Counted from the first letter of the stretch, positions 50,220 to 62,270 are shown. The stretch: DNA of 64,000 nt from Pempheris klunzingeri (GCF_042242105.1 NC_092013.1:7768118-7832117); one strand, 5' to 3'. Notes: generated by a model from the sequence alone, not told the origin. Numbers and translations: made by a program.

Positions 50220-51239
50220 ATGAATCTGTTACGAATAGTGTGCCGCCACAAGACGGCCCTGGTCATCGGCACTGTGTGCAGCTTCGCTGTAGTTCTGGTC
50301 TTCTTGGCCAAATGTACCTCAGAAACCCTGAAACAGGGCCACCAGGATCCTCCGGGCCTAGCCCCTCATGCCAGTGCTCTGCAGTCCCGTCCAGAGCAAC
50401 ACAATCCCCCCTCCACGTCGAAAGACTTGTCAGCGTTCATCGTGGTCCTCATCACGACCGGACCTAAGTACACAGAGCGGAGGAGTATCATCCGCAGCAC
50501 CTGGCTGGCTAAGCGGGACTCCGATGTTCTGGCCATGTTTGTGGTGGGAACTCAGGGGCTTCCCAACGAGGACCTTCAGAACCTGAACACGGAGCAGGGA
50601 AGGCACAAGGACTTGCTCTTACTGCCCGACCTGCGAGATTCTTACGAGAACTTGACACTCAAGCTGCTGCACATGTACTCCTGGCTGGACCAGAATGTGG
50701 AGTTCAAGTTTGTCCTCAAAGCGGATGACGACACATTCGCTCGCTTGGACCTCCTGAAGGAGGAGCTGAAGGGGAAAGAGCCCAACCGGTTGTACTGGGG
50801 CTTCTTCTCAGGGAGAGGGCGAGTGAAAACAGCTGGGAAGTGGCGGGAAAGTTCCTGGGAGCTTTGTGACTACTACCTGCCCTACGCCCTGGGCGGGGGC
50901 TACATCCTCTCTGCTGACCTGGTGCGTTACGTGCATCTTAACGCCGGCTACTTCAAGACGTGGCAGAGTGAGGATGTGTCACTGGGGGCCTGGCTGGCAC
51001 CAGTGGATGTTCGGCGGACGCATGACCCACGTTTTGACACGGAGTATAAATCACGTGGTTGCAACAACAAATACTTGGTTACACATAAGCAGAGCTTGGA
51101 GGACATGTTGGAGAAACACCAGACTCTGCAGCGCGACGGCAGGCTCTGCAAGGAGGAAGTGAAGCTGCGACTGTCCTACGTGTACGACTGGAGCGTGCCG
51201 CCCTCACAGTGCTGCCAGAGGAAGGACGGCATTCCTTAG
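50220..51239 (+). CDS. b3galt6: Beta-1,3-galactosyltransferase 6
   Basis: A single uninterrupted exon of 339 residues (human 329). It is a type II Golgi membrane protein, with a short cytosolic tail, a signal anchor at about 13-30 ([18 protein letters not shown]), a Pro/Ser-rich stem, then a GT31 family domain. Recognisable family motifs are RRSIIRSTW (87-95), the metal- and UDP-binding DDD within KADDDTF (169-171), [10 protein letters not shown], and the EDVSLGAWL loop (from 251). The enzyme adds the second galactose (GalT-II) in the glycosaminoglycan linker tetrasaccharide. The ATG in CACCATGAAT fits a good translation context. The CDS is intronless, as in other vertebrates. The 3' UTR is long and points toward the convergent FAM107 gene. 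Confidence 0.97.
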   Translation: MNLLRIVCRHKTALVIGTVCSFAVVLVFLAKCTSETLKQGHQDPPGLAPHASALQSRPEQHNPPSTSKDLSAFIVVLITTGPKYTERRSIIRSTWLAKRDSDVLAMFVVGTQGLPNEDLQNLNTEQGRHKDLLLLPDLRDSYENLTLKLLHMYSWLDQNVEFKFVLKADDDTFARLDLLKEELKGKEPNRLYWGFFSGRGRVKTAGKWRESSWELCDYYLPYALGGGYILSADLVRYVHLNAGYFKTWQSEDVSLGAWLAPVDVRRTHDPRFDTEYKSRGCNNKYLVTHKQSLEDMLEKHQTLQRDGRLCKEEVKLRLSYVYDWSVPPSQCCQRKDGIP

Positions 51240-53640
51240 TTTTTGTCCCTTTTTACAAGGCTGAAGTTGGCTTCTGAATTTATATCTTTTGAGTCGGGAA
51301 ATAGTGGAGGGATGATGTTTATCGACCAGTTCTCTGTTGTTACACCACTTAACCCTTTATAGGGCACTCATTGAAATACTTAGAAATTCAGAATTTCAAC
51401 CCTAGACCGTTACTGGTGGTCATTACAAGACTTTTTTTCTTTTGTGAGTTTTTAAAAAAAAAATATACCATATATGGTTTCTTGCCGGTCTGTCATGTAG
51501 CCTGATTGTTGCTGATTGGCTTGGAGAAATCTCGTAGTTCTACTGCCTCATGATGAGGCAAGGGGCGGCATTTTGAACTGTAACAGGTCTCAGACATCAC
51601 AGTGAATGCCTTACTGCTTCTTGTTAATAACCCCATTTCAGGTTTGGAGAGCCTTTTTTGAATTGTGAGGCCAGAAAAAGGCAATTTCACTGTTTTTCTT
51701 CCTCATGTAGACCACACCAGAGCAGGTTTAGGTCTAAAATCACTTTAAGTCATTTTTTTTTTTCATTTTCAGCAATTTGAAACTGCGTCTAAACAATCTT
51801 TAGAGTTTCCACGTGCTTTTAGATTAGGTTTGACACACTTTGATATAGTGTTTTTTGAGCTGACCCTGGTTAACAGTGGTCTGGATGGAGGAAAAGCAAT
51901 GACACTACCTTTTTTTTTCTGTTCTCACAAAATGAAAACTGGATTTTCAACAGTCTCTGAAGTGTCTGTTTTAATCTAGACCAAGATTGAGTAGTTTTAA
52001 GTTGACTATTTTTCTGTAGAGCTAGTTTAATTTAGTGAAAACCCTTTTTTTGTTTTCACAAATAGACTGGGGTTTTGAACAGTGTTACTTTTACTAAGTT
52101 GTCACAGCTCGGTGATGGTTAAGTGGCATTACAACAGAGAATGGGCTGAAAGATAATATCCCTTCACTCTCAAATAGGAAGCCAACTTTGTCCTTTTGAA
52201 CGTTTGGCCTTGTTATCTGGACCACGCTCATGTCAGCGCTCTCCTTACCGCCATTTTACCACGTTGGTGGCCTATTTCTCTCCTTTGTCTGTGCTTCTTC
52301 TGCTGTACCTCTTGCTAAATATTTTCCAACACTACGAGACACATTTCAAAGTTATTTCAGTGTAGTAGATAGTACGGGGAAACACAGACGGGAGGTTCTT
52401 ACCCTGCCATGATGTCTACATTTTTTTTGTGAAAGCTATTTTTTTTTGTTGTGTTTTATTTATTGTTAATTTATTGTGCAGCAAACACAACACACTGGCG
52501 TTGAGTTGGGACTGAAAGCGCGGTGGCTGTGGTTTCTGCTTGTTAGTAGAAATTTGTATTTATAAGCGTCTTAGGGTGTGTGGGGGGGGGGGCTCATGTA
52601 TAATTCCCAGAATCAATGGGCAAGAAATGTTCGCTTTTTAAATGTCAAACGTTTGTTTACGCTCGGCAGCACAGAAGATTTCATGTATTTCGGAGGTGCA
52701 AAGAATGTGCAAGAGAAAATGGTTGAATGTGTTTTATTCAGCAGGCCTTCTTAGTCGTTACACTCGAGCCTATGGCGAGGACTTTGTGATGGTATTTACA
52801 TTTCCAAGGCAAGAGTCACACTTTAAAGTTTAGGTGAGTACATTTACTTTGCAGAGATATCAAGTTATTTGTGAATGTTTGTTCGCAGCGCTTCAGATTG
52901 AGAAACTTGATATAGACTACCAGCTGGCACTTGGTCACTTTTTTTAAATGGGAAACTTCATTTTAAAGCCAATGAATCATGATTCAGTGATTACTTGTTT
53001 TTTTTTTTTTCTTTCGTTTTTTTTTCTGATGTGAATCTCTTCAACCTGAACGTACCCTGTGATGTCAGTAACTGTGTCCCGAAACTTGTGAAATGTGTAC
53101 AGCATTGATTAAATTAAAGGGAACGACGTGTCGGTACGTAAACGGAAGAGCTTGTTTTTATGGCTGCTGTTACGTTTTCGTGAATAAGAACATGGCTGTT
53201 TTCTCACTGTTGTCATTAATTAAGATTCTGATTCAGTACAACTTCCGTTTCAGTGTCAGCCTCCCTGGATGTTTTATTAAAAATGTTAAGTGTATTTTTG
53301 TCACTCATATTCTTAATCCTAATAATATGTCATAGTCAAGCGCATACATGTTATAAAAGTCTCTACAAAAGGCCGACTTGCTACAACAATACTACAGTAT
53401 AAAGTCATTATGGTTGAGGAATGAGTCTAGTTTAAAAACACTCTTTGGCTTGATGTCTTAACCCAACTCAGATTTTAGAGTAAATACTCAAAGCATTTTA
53501 CAATGAAATTTCACTCCAAGCTACCAACTGACTTTGCATGATTAAGCATTACTCTCAAATATAAAAACATTTTGATTATTCCAATCTGAAAGATATTCAG
53601 TTGTCAAGGATTATTCCCCTTTTTAACTGACAGTGTGAGC
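51240..53640 (+). other. b3galt6 3' UTR and spacer to the convergent FAM107 gene
   Basis: AT-rich sequence with many poly-T tracts (for example 51749-51758, 52421-52448, 53000-53027). No coding frame is recognisable. No clean AATAAA was placed for b3galt6, so the end of its transcript is not defined. Confidence 0.5.
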
Positions 53641-53666
53641 ATGTCTGGATTCCATGTTAAACAGTG

Positions 53667-53672
53667 TTTATT
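53667..53672 (-). promoter_or_regulatory. Candidate poly(A) signal of the FAM107 gene
   Basis: AATAAA on the minus strand, only 22 bases beyond the FAM107 stop codon. If used it would give an unusually short 3' UTR, so a more distal site is also possible. Confidence 0.35.
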
Positions 53673-53694
53673 CGTCCCTTTTCTCCGGTCGTCA

Positions 53695-54787
53695 CTAGGA
53701 AAATGTTTGGCTACGTTTCAGGGCTCCTCTCACATGAACAAACTCGGGAACATTCTGCAGCCTCTCGCTCCTCTTCCTCTCCTCCAGCTCGTACTGCAAG
53801 ACAGGAAACATCTGTGATTGGACATCCCTTTTAATAAGATTGGATATTTGCAGATATCTGCAGGCTCGCCTGCACGTGCCCAAAACGTAAGTAGATTAGG
53901 ACAAATGCTGCATCCCCCCCGGCTGTGTGGGGTTCTCCATCTTTGCTCCTAAGCAACATACTTACGACTTGTATTCTCTGCTTTCTTGTGCGCAGCTTCA
54001 CCTCCAAGTCGGAGGGAGGACTGAGGGCCAGCTCCCTCTGCTTGTGCTGCTCTCTCTGTTTGTGCTCCAGCACACGCTGCAGCTCCGGCTTTTTTCTGGG
54101 CAGGAGACCTCTGCGGACACATGAAGTACTGCTTCAGTAACTGCAGGCCAAAGCCTGATTTTACTGCAGTGATTTACATTATTTTTGCTTTCTAAGACAC
54201 AAGGAAGTGAGAGCGCTAACCCCCTGCTGAGAGATTAGCCGTGATCTTTAGTGAAGTGTTGTACATTTGACTTGATCCGTATTAAACGCCACTAAATTAT
54301 TGCTTATCCCCGACCACAACACTGGTCAACTGGATAGGAGACGAATAAATAAAATGCTGATTTTACTTCTTAATGAAGGGAAAGAACAACTTGATTTTAC
54401 CACAGAAGAGTCCTGAAACATGTCACATTGCCATTGAAACAGGCCCACTTAGGGGGTACAAAAAGAAGGTCCAAGAAAACAACATGATCTTAATGAATTC
54501 TTCTCATCTACAATGATTCAAGGCATAAAACTGCCAGCTAGGCGTTCCTCGACTAACATCTAGTTTGTGTGTTTGTGGATCAGCCTGAACCTGCTGCTGA
54601 CGTGAACCGGTGCCAGACAGCAGGTACACGGCTCACTGTTTTCTCACCTTCTGTAGCAGAACAGCAGCTCTTGGTGAAGGGATCTGTGCTGTTTGGAAGC
54701 CAGGACAGGATTTGGCAGCTTCCTGGGTTTGATGAGGTCACCACCCTCCTGTTGTTGACTCTCCATCACCTGGCAAGCCGGGGCCAT
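53695..54787 (-). CDS. FAM107 family protein (FAM107A/B-like)
   Basis: Three exons, 54787-54648, 54110-53966 and 53793-53695, join in phase to 127 residues (FAM107B 131, FAM107A 144). Family features are, in order: DLIKPRKLPNPV (human PELI(K/R)P.KL.NPVK), HRSLHQELL, KPELQRVLEHKQREQ, a charged coiled-coil-like stretch rich in Arg/Lys/Glu, and VPEFVHVRGALKR near the end (human APEFVKV.GNLRR). The family is known for actin association, stress response and effects on cell migration. VLEH favours FAM107A, while overall size is near FAM107B, so I do not assign a symbol. The start at 54787 is the first in-frame ATG of its exon. Two upstream mini-exons at 55487-55477 and 55077-55035 offer another N-terminus, in which case the exon would begin at 54769. 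Confidence 0.85.
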
Positions 54788-55034
54788 CCAGCAGTGATGT
54801 CTCTCTGACACACATAAACACGAGCCAGCACACACAGTCACATGTGCCCGTCAGTGTTTTATCCAGTAGACACAGTATGTGCAAAGCCTCTCTTGGCAGC
54901 TAGATGGTAAAAAGTGATGCTGCTTCTGTTCAAATTATATCAAAGTTACTTCTAAAGAAGATGCCATTTGTTTCTTTAGATTCAGTTAGACACTGTGAAC
55001 TTTAAATGTGACTAATTGTTTGGTTTTATCTCAC

Positions 55035-55487
55035 CTGTGAGAAAAAAACTGTGCTGAAGACCCGTTTTTTGTGATACCTGAATAAAGAACAGCAGGTAAG
55101 TAAGTCAGTTTGTAAAAAGCATTTTGAAAACTGAACTGTTGCAAATATCTATTTTATGATTTTAGGGCCTAAAATATGCAAATCCACACAGACATGTCTG
55201 CCACTCATCAGCATATTGAAGCAATTAAACTTAGCACTTAAGAAAAATCTTAAACGCAAATCAACACATCTCAATATGCTCACATCCAAACAAGGGAGAA
55301 AAGTAATCATTGCTGTCCTTAAAATGATACAGCATATAGTATTTTGTTGGTGGAAGGAGTTGTGTATTACATTAAGATACATCCAAGGATAAATGTTTAC
55401 AAAAATAAAAAGTTATGGAGCCAGTTTGTTAAACGGATAAACAGAAGCAATGATAAAACCATGAAGCCTGTCTTACCTGTGTGCCAT
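55035..55487 (-). other. Possible upstream exons of the FAM107 gene
   Basis: Minus-strand ATGGCACACAG (55487-55477) is followed by a GTAAGA donor. A 43-nt segment (55077-55035) lies between a TTATTCAG acceptor and a GTGAGA donor and reads on in phase as YHKKRVFSTVFFSQ. It would join in frame to VMESQQQEGG through an AG at 54771-54770. The alternative acceptor at about 54803 would instead meet a stop in that frame. The acceptor needed for the in-frame model has a weak pyrimidine tract, so these may be 5' UTR exons. Confidence 0.4.
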
Positions 55488-56599
55488 GGTAGAGACGCAT
55501 TGCTAAGAGAGATGTGTTGAAGTCTGTTCCCACAGTGGCAGAAGGAGCAGAGGCTGCTGGGACTGCTTATCAGGACATTCAGCGAGGTGCAGATATAGTG
55601 AGGCTGATCCGAACAGGTGTGCTACACTGTCGTGTGATCAAATCTTGTTAAGTGTCTTACGACCCTTTGTTCCACCCTTCAGGAGAGAAACTTCTGTTGT
55701 CTCTGAGGCAGGGACATATGGAGGGATTAGGACAGTGTAATGATGGGGATGATTCAACATGAAACAAACAAAACAAATATGGCTTTTGTATCCCTACAGT
55801 GTGAATTCAAATGTCATCAGTGGAGCAAAGAATAAAATCTACTTGTGTGTTCAATTGAACTGTCTATAATCTATTTGTTTCAGTACAGAGTCACATGCCA
55901 CTGTGCTGCTGCCTAGTATTTAAGATGGAAATTTAATATGTGGGTTATACAGAGGCTCTGATGATTTCAATTCCATAACAACATATTAAATAGAAATGAG
56001 GGGATTAATCGTGAGCGAAGTGGAAAGGACGATGGAGAGAGGATGTTCCAAATAGTAGAACTGATTGTTGCTTGTGATCCAAAATACGTGCAGTGGTAAA
56101 TGAAAGTATAAAGCTGGGTCTAAAAAACACAAATGTGATATATTATAGATAAAAAAATACCTGTATAGATGTTGTTAATATGAACAGAAGGTTTAGGTTT
56201 ATGTGTCTGCATAGGGATAACATATGCCTATGTTGTGGACAGGGGTCTTTTCTACTGTACCTGTGCATGCAGATATCATGTACTTGTTAAACCTGTTGGT
56301 TGCATTCAGGGTGGCTACAGCCAGTGCAGGTATTCTGAGTCAGATCCCTCTTGACTGACTGAGACTGAGGCTGAGTTGGACAGAAAGCTCTCTGCAGTGG
56401 CTGGTGGCTTTCAGCACAAATTGCTGTGCGGTGGACCTCAGGGACTGAGGTGGAGGTGGCTGTCTTGTGGTGTCAGCTCATTGTAATGTGTGGGTGGAAG
56501 CTCGGTTTAATCCTCATCCTTCCCCCTGTGCCGCCCCAGGTGGGTCCAGGTTCAGAGCTGCAGCACAGCCAGCATTTTTCACCGCTTTGTTAATCCTAC

Positions 56600-56632
56600 C
56601 CTCCTCCTCCTCCTCCTCCTCCTCCTCCTCCT
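56600..56632. repeat. (TCC)n trinucleotide repeat
   Basis: About eleven CTC/TCC units in intergenic DNA. They read as poly-serine in one frame but have no gene context. Confidence 0.95.
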
Positions 56633-57779
56633 CTACTGTACTAGCTGCCTCTGCATGCTACATGGTGTGCTTTTTTTTTTTTTTTTCAAACACGTCTCAT
56701 TTTTGTTGTCTCGGTTGTGTTGCATGTGATATATTTTATAGGAAAGGCCGCAGCACTGAAGCAAGCTTTAAACTGTGATGAAGATTGCCAATGGTGGTGT
56801 GAATTCATGGCAATACTGAAGGTGATAAAACTATCAAATGATAAAAATGTGCAGTTCTTATTGATCAGTTGGTGTGCAGGGAGCTATAAATCATGAAGTC
56901 CAATAGATGGCAGTAATAACAGATGAACCACAGCAAAAATAAAACATAAATAATGTTCGTAAACCAGTGAAACTAGAATAACATCAGTCTAACGGTGCTA
57001 TTGCCACAGTAGATTTAGCAGAGAATGAAGAACAAGGATAGAGAGTTTATTTATAATTCACATACCATACGAGCGTGTATTGATAGTTACCACAGTTCAC
57101 ATCCAGATCTGCACAGACGCATCAGACAGTTCAGTTAATAAAGTAGGACTAGTTCATTGTTTCAGAGTTTCATATCAAAGGAGGGAAAATGATCAGTGAG
57201 GAATTGTCTGTGTCCACAGGAGAAGTGCTTGGAAAGTGTGGAACAGTGCAGTGGATGGAGGACACAAGTTCAAGCTCATCACTAGTAAGTTTACAGTCAT
57301 TCACTCAGCAGATCAGACATTTTCATAGAAGTACAAAAATCTTAATACAGAATTCATGGGTCTCATGTTAATATTTTTATGGGTATCTGCACATATTGGT
57401 ATCAAATTAAATTAAATTGCACATTATGTTGCAAAGGAGACCACAAAAAAATGATCACACTGATTTGGCAATTAGCTTCAACAAGATAGAAATGAAGGGC
57501 AGCATTAAGCAGAGATTAAAGGAACGGTGGCATAAGCAGAGGAAGGAAGAGAGGAAAGGACAGACTTACTGAGTTCAGAGTAAAGTGGGGGAATGCTCCT
57601 GCTGTGCAGCGAGGAACAAGAAACACAAGACAATAATATCAACGTAATAAAACATAACACAGGCAGATGTGACTGATGGGGGCAACAAGAAACAGCAGAG
57701 CATGTTGTACTAAACTTTTAGAGAGAAACCAGATGACTCAAAACCTACATTTTGATCTAATAGACACTCCACAAAAGGA

Positions 57780-57870
57780 CTCAAGGCAAGGCAAATTTAC
57801 TTATATAGCTACTTTCAGACGCAAGGCAATTCAGAGTGCTTTACAGGGACATAAAACACAATGCAATAAA
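57780..57870. repeat. Common teleost retroposon-tail-like repeat
   Basis: AAGGCAAGGCAAATTTACTT followed by ATATAGCTACTTTCAGACGC and AAGGCAATTCAGAGTGCTTT, then ACAGGGACATAAAA with A-rich sequence. This phrase is widespread in fish genomes as a short dispersed repeat ending in an A-rich tail. I do not assign a family name. Confidence 0.65.
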
Positions 57871-57980
57871 AACACAATAAAAACAAGACACAGAAACATT
57901 AAATTGCATTTAAAAGATAATAAAATAAGAATAAAAGCTGATGATCTCATTTTAGTTTCTTAGATTAGGTTATTTGATTG

Positions 57981-59287
57981 AGAAGATACAGGGGCGCCCC
58001 CAAAAATTTTTCACAGGGGGGGCCAGATAGGGCCAGTGAAAATCCTGGGGTGGCACACCACAACCAAAAACAATAACGGAATTTCAAGAAGAAAAGCTGT
58101 TGTAAGTATTGAGGCTAGTCAAAATCAGTGTCAGTATGAGAGTTAAGGAATCATGTACTCATATACTTTCTAATTTTACAGTTAACGTTACTTAGATGTA
58201 CATGGACTAATACAGTACAAGCCTGTTTTATTAAGTGTTGGTTTATTTATGAGTTAGGACATTCATTGTTCTAATAGGGTAGTTGTATTATACAGCTTTA
58301 CTATTAGGGAGTACATTCATGTAATGAACTAAACAGTTACAGGGAACAAGTCTACTCAAGTTTAAAAGCACCACACTGAGGCCTTTGATTGTTTTCAATA
58401 CAGCTTTATTCTGCTGTGAACATGGAACAGACTATGTCCACAAAACAAAGCATTGTCTTTGACAGTAGACATTTGGCCACAGCTCTGAGAGTATTCTAGC
58501 CATGTGTGCACACTGTGCCAGTCTTTCTTGAAGCCTCGTCTTCTGTCCCCTTGAAGAGTACGAAGGAAAAACTTGAGATGCTGCTGTTTGGGCCCTCTGA
58601 TGTTGACTGGGAAATATCTGTGATGAAACATGAGGAAAATAAACAACAGTAATAACATGAGTAGCTGTTCCATAGTAATCCCAGATTACAGTTGTATTAT
58701 GGACCCACAGTCACTTCTGTTCTGACTGTTCAAACTCATCTACCAGTAAACATGAATAAGAAGCTTTCTGTTGTTGCACCAGGATTCATAACTCAGTGTT
58801 GACACCTTGTTACCACACGTTTATCCAGGTAAAGTTACTCTCTTGCCATTCATTTCCTCATGAGGGACCCTGTTCTCAGCTCACCTGTTGGTCCAGCAGT
58901 AGGATGAGCAGCTGCAAATTGCCGTAGCATCACTGCACAGGTGCTGGTGATCCTTAACACAAGCCAATGAGATGCTCAGTAACGGAGAGCAGCCAGCAGG
59001 AGGTTCAGCACAGACACAGTTTACCAAACACATACTATTTGTTCTAAAAGTAAGTACTGTTTGACTGACTTACCTGTTGGTAGTCTGGTTGTCTCAACAG
59101 CTGCCGTTGAAAATGACTTCCACTGTCCGTCTCTGAGTTTGGGCAGCAGCTGCTGCAGTGCTGCCTTCACTTACACTCGGACAACGTATTTCCTATTTCC
59201 GAAATTTTCAAATGTGAACTTGACGTATCAGAACTGGGGGGGGCAGGCATTTTTGACGGCCCCCTTGACGGCGCCTCTGAGAAGATA
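57981..59287. mobile_element. hAT transposon derivative (1291 bp) with 8-bp target duplication
   Basis: The element spans 57989-59279. It begins CAGGGGCGCC and ends GGCGCCTCTG, giving short imperfect terminal inverted repeats of the CAGRGGCGCC type. AGAAGATA occurs exactly on both sides (57981-57988 and 59280-59287), the 8-bp duplication typical of hAT insertions. Inside, a minus-strand open segment (about 58622-58395, after a CATCACAG acceptor) reads RGFKKDWHSVHTWLEYSQSC followed by MSTVKDNALFCGHSLF. This resembles the TTF-type zinc-finger start of hAT-derived transposases (W..WL.YS...D.A.C..C). The catalytic domain is absent, so this is an internally deleted copy. The exact target duplication suggests a fairly recent insertion. 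Confidence 0.9.
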
Positions 59288-59324
59288 TGAGTTTTTTTGC
59301 ATGAGTACTGTAAACAGTCGACAA

Positions 59325-59425
59325 TCTGGCTCATACCAGTTGGTGGCGGTAATGCGCCAATTCGTCATTTGCCAACCCCAATAGACTTTGAAGAAATAGA
59401 AGAAGAAGAAGTGAAACCGGAAATG
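59325..59425. repeat. Short dispersed repeat just upstream of tmem167b
   Basis: GGTGGCGGTAATGCGCCAAT, GCCAACCCCAATAGACTTTG and a GAAGAAGAAG run form a unit similar to one I know as widespread in teleosts. It ends about 120 bases before the tmem167b start codon and so overlaps the presumed promoter or 5' UTR. Confidence 0.5.
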
Positions 59426-59546
59426 TCAACCCGAGCGACGGCGAAACGGAGTGCAGTATTACATCTCCACTTTATAATTTCATGATGGATTGCTGAGTTC
59501 AAGGAAGAAACAGTCATATAACATTGTCAGAGATTAAACTGCGAAT

Positions 59547-61512
59547 ATGACAAATGGTAGGTTTACTGTGTCGTGCCACCAGCTAAGAAGTGTAACCTAT
59601 AGCACAAGTTTGGTTAGCTACTTCTTGGACGGGAGGCTAACGTGGAAGCTAGGTTAGCTGTAGACGTGGCCCTGGGCAACACTGTTAGCCTGCTAGCACC
59701 GAAACTAATTCTTCTTTAGTAATGTTAGCAGTGCTGTATCGCTTCTTTGTTACAATTACAGGTCAATTGCACAGTTTGTCGCCCTTGGTGAAAGCTCAGG
59801 TCTTCATACCTCTCATATGATGGTGTTATGATGTTGTCAGGCTACTTGTTTTCTTGCTAACTAGCTTTGATTTACGTTATGCTGTCGGCTATGAAAAATC
59901 CACACAGCTTGCTCGATCATAACAAAAAACAAAAAAAAGGTGAGAACACCTGTTGGCATATGTACTTGGCGATAATTCTTAAAATATAAGCCTTTTAGTG
60001 CTGAACGGTAGATTATAAACATCTTGGATTTAACTCAGCAACAGCACACCTCGGTCTTGTAGGTTAAAGTGAAAGTCTACCACAAGACAGGGTGTTGCTG
60101 TTTAAATTACTTCAAATTGTGTAGAGTATTGCTTTTATGTTCTGTGGTGCCAAGTTAATGTGGACCAGGAGATGTAAACTCTCGTGTTTCTTCATGTTCT
60201 ATTTCTGTGGTCTTATGTAACTCAGCAAACAGGATTTGTTTGGTACTGTGGGAATAAGTTGAACAAGCAGTGCATTCAGGCCACTGGCACGTCAGGCAGA
60301 CTGTGTGATGCTATCTTCCACTTCCTCCATAGTGTACTCTCTCGATGGCATCCTGGTGTTTGGGCTGCTGTTCATCTGCACGTGTGCATACCTCAAGAAG
60401 GTGCCTCGCATCAACAGCTGGCTGCTGTCGGAGAAGAAAGGAGTGTGGGGTGTCTTCTACAAAGGTAGATGTGTAATGAATGAATATGCTGATTTCACAC
60501 ACCCCTGTGATCTCTACACAAAATGTCTTCATGGGAATCCCTAAAGCTTCTTTTTTTTCCCCAACATGATATTTGAAAGGCAGGCGTCAGAAGTGTCTTT
60601 GACATCTTTTGTGTCTTTCTGAATTAAAAAAATATCCATATGTGTTTTATAAATTTGGAGAAAAAAAAAAACATCTTGCTGCATGAAAGCAGTCTCTCAT
60701 CATCTATTCCACACCACCCTATGGAGTCATTGAACATGTTTATGTCATGCTGACGCTGTGTTGCAGCACAGTGGATTTTAAATCAGTCAATATCTCAACT
60801 TTCTGCTTTGATTTGAGTGTGAGCATCCATGCTTGTTGTAATCCATGTAAAATTATGGTCCTTTTCGGACCCAGTTTACCAATTAAAGGGGACCAAAAAT
60901 GATTTAACACAATCATCACAGTATATGGTGTTGAATCCTTTAAACTCCAACTGATTGGGTGTGTTGAAATGTGGGACATGCAGACCTCAGCAGACACTTT
61001 ATCTTCCCTGGAGACATGCACTGCAGCCATCTTTACTTCCTGTTTACCTTTAGGGAATCTTGTTTTCACTCTTATCTTCAGCAAGTTAAACACGTTCTCA
61101 GGTGGATTCATATCGGGTGGTAGAGAATGCCAGTAAAACATTTCATAGCTAAAATGGTGTAATTAATAACATTAATCAGTAGCTTCACATCTAGCATAGA
61201 GGGCTTTGCATTATGTGTGTGCTGACTGATCGGCATAAAGGCTCACTGGGATGCATTAATGGACCCAAGCCATTGTTAATGTTATTAGTTCCATCTGTGC
61301 TCTTCTTGCCATACCGTCAGCAACAAAATCTGCTCACATGGTTTTGCTTTATTCTCCTAGATCTGTATGTTTGTAGTTAGTCCGTTAATTTCTGCACTCA
61401 TCCCCTTGATCCTCCATCTCTCTCCTCAGCTGCGGTAATTGGGACTCGGCTTCACATCCCTGTGGCGGTTTCCTGTCTGGCCATGGCTTTCTACGTCATC
61501 TTTTTGAAATGA
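59547..61512 (+). CDS. tmem167b: Kish-B, small secretory-pathway membrane protein
   Basis: Three exons, 59547-59556 (10 nt), 60333-60464 and 61430-61512, join in phase to 74 residues, exactly the length of human TMEM167B. The protein reads [20 protein letters not shown] at its start, then [20 protein letters not shown] and the conserved AAVIGTRLH, and ends AFYVIFLK. Two hydrophobic segments, at about 8-24 and 57-72, are likely membrane spans. The Kish family is linked to the early secretory pathway and Golgi. The first coding exon holds only ATG ACA AAT G. Splice sites are GTAGGT/CCATAG and GTAGAT/CCTCAG. The promoter flank is CpG-rich (59430-59470). Confidence 0.97.
60740..61141 (-). pseudogene. 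Possible degenerate transposase fragment in tmem167b intron 2
   Basis: A minus-strand open frame reads [20 protein letters not shown], which recalls the SPDLNPIENLW..LK end of Tc1/IS630-type transposases, where the glutamate of NP.EN is catalytic. The rest of the frame is not recognisable and no terminal repeats were found. The call rests on one motif only. Confidence 0.25.
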
Positions 61513-62270
61513 TAAGAGCCACCAGACTGGACTGGAAAAGACTGGAAGGGTGCAGGCTGGGGATGGACTCATCTCTGTGGTCATGTGCTAATCCTTGTTG
61601 TGGGACACCTTTTGGATTACATGACGGATGAAACCCCATTAGCCCTGTGGACCCATGCGAAAGACTAGCCAGTGCTGCCCCCCTCTGGTCACTGGGTACA
61701 TAAATCCTCCCTTAATGATGTGTGCTCACTACAGACATGAAGGGCATCCTAAATCTACCCCACAGTCCTTACACAGGAGAGAGCCTGGCAGGTCACACGG
61801 TACCATTCTGTTGTAGGGTAATACTGTTGGTTGTCTCCATTCACACCCCATAAATATTTATATTGAAGGATGCAGAATACGGGAGGGCAGTTTGTGCATT
61901 ATACCTTATCTGTATACAACCTTGAATTAGCCTAGCTGTATATATTTGGAAAAAGAAATGACTAGTAGAGATTTTCCAGAGGTTATGTGTGATCAAACTG
62001 AAAATGGTCAATTCCGCTTGCTCTCAGCTATACAGTTTTTTTTTTTTTTTTTCTGTATCACGTCTTCTGTCAAGGGTGGAGGGGAAGATAAACAAAGCTA
62101 ATATATAAAGATGTTCCTGTGTACTCTATCTCTTTTCTTAACAGTGCTGTTTGGCATCTCCTAAATGATGATAAATACACATTTTTGCACAGGTGTATGT
62201 TTTATTTCCTTTGACATCTAGATAAATACCTGATAACATGTTTGAAATGTCACAAATTGTTACAAATTAA
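61513..62270 (+). other. tmem167b 3' untranslated region (probable)
   Basis: Non-coding sequence after the Kish-B stop. It has a T-run at about 62036-62053 and a variant poly(A) signal ATTAAA near 62264-62269. The end of the transcript is inferred. Confidence 0.4.

Larger units (their letters stand above)
55488..57988. other. Intergenic stretch between FAM107 and the hAT element
   Basis: No gene is supported. It contains a (TCC)n run at 56600-56632, a poly-T run near 56672-56687 and a short dispersed repeat at 57780-57870. The open frame over 56467-56778 results from the TCC repeat (poly-serine). Confidence 0.55.

Noticed and set aside
56467-56778. Poly-serine frame
   Set aside because: Created by the (TCC)n repeat and a poly-T run.
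59061-59384. 107-codon plus-strand frame crossing the hAT right end
   Set aside because: It runs through the transposon terminus into a dispersed repeat and has no protein similarity that I recognise.
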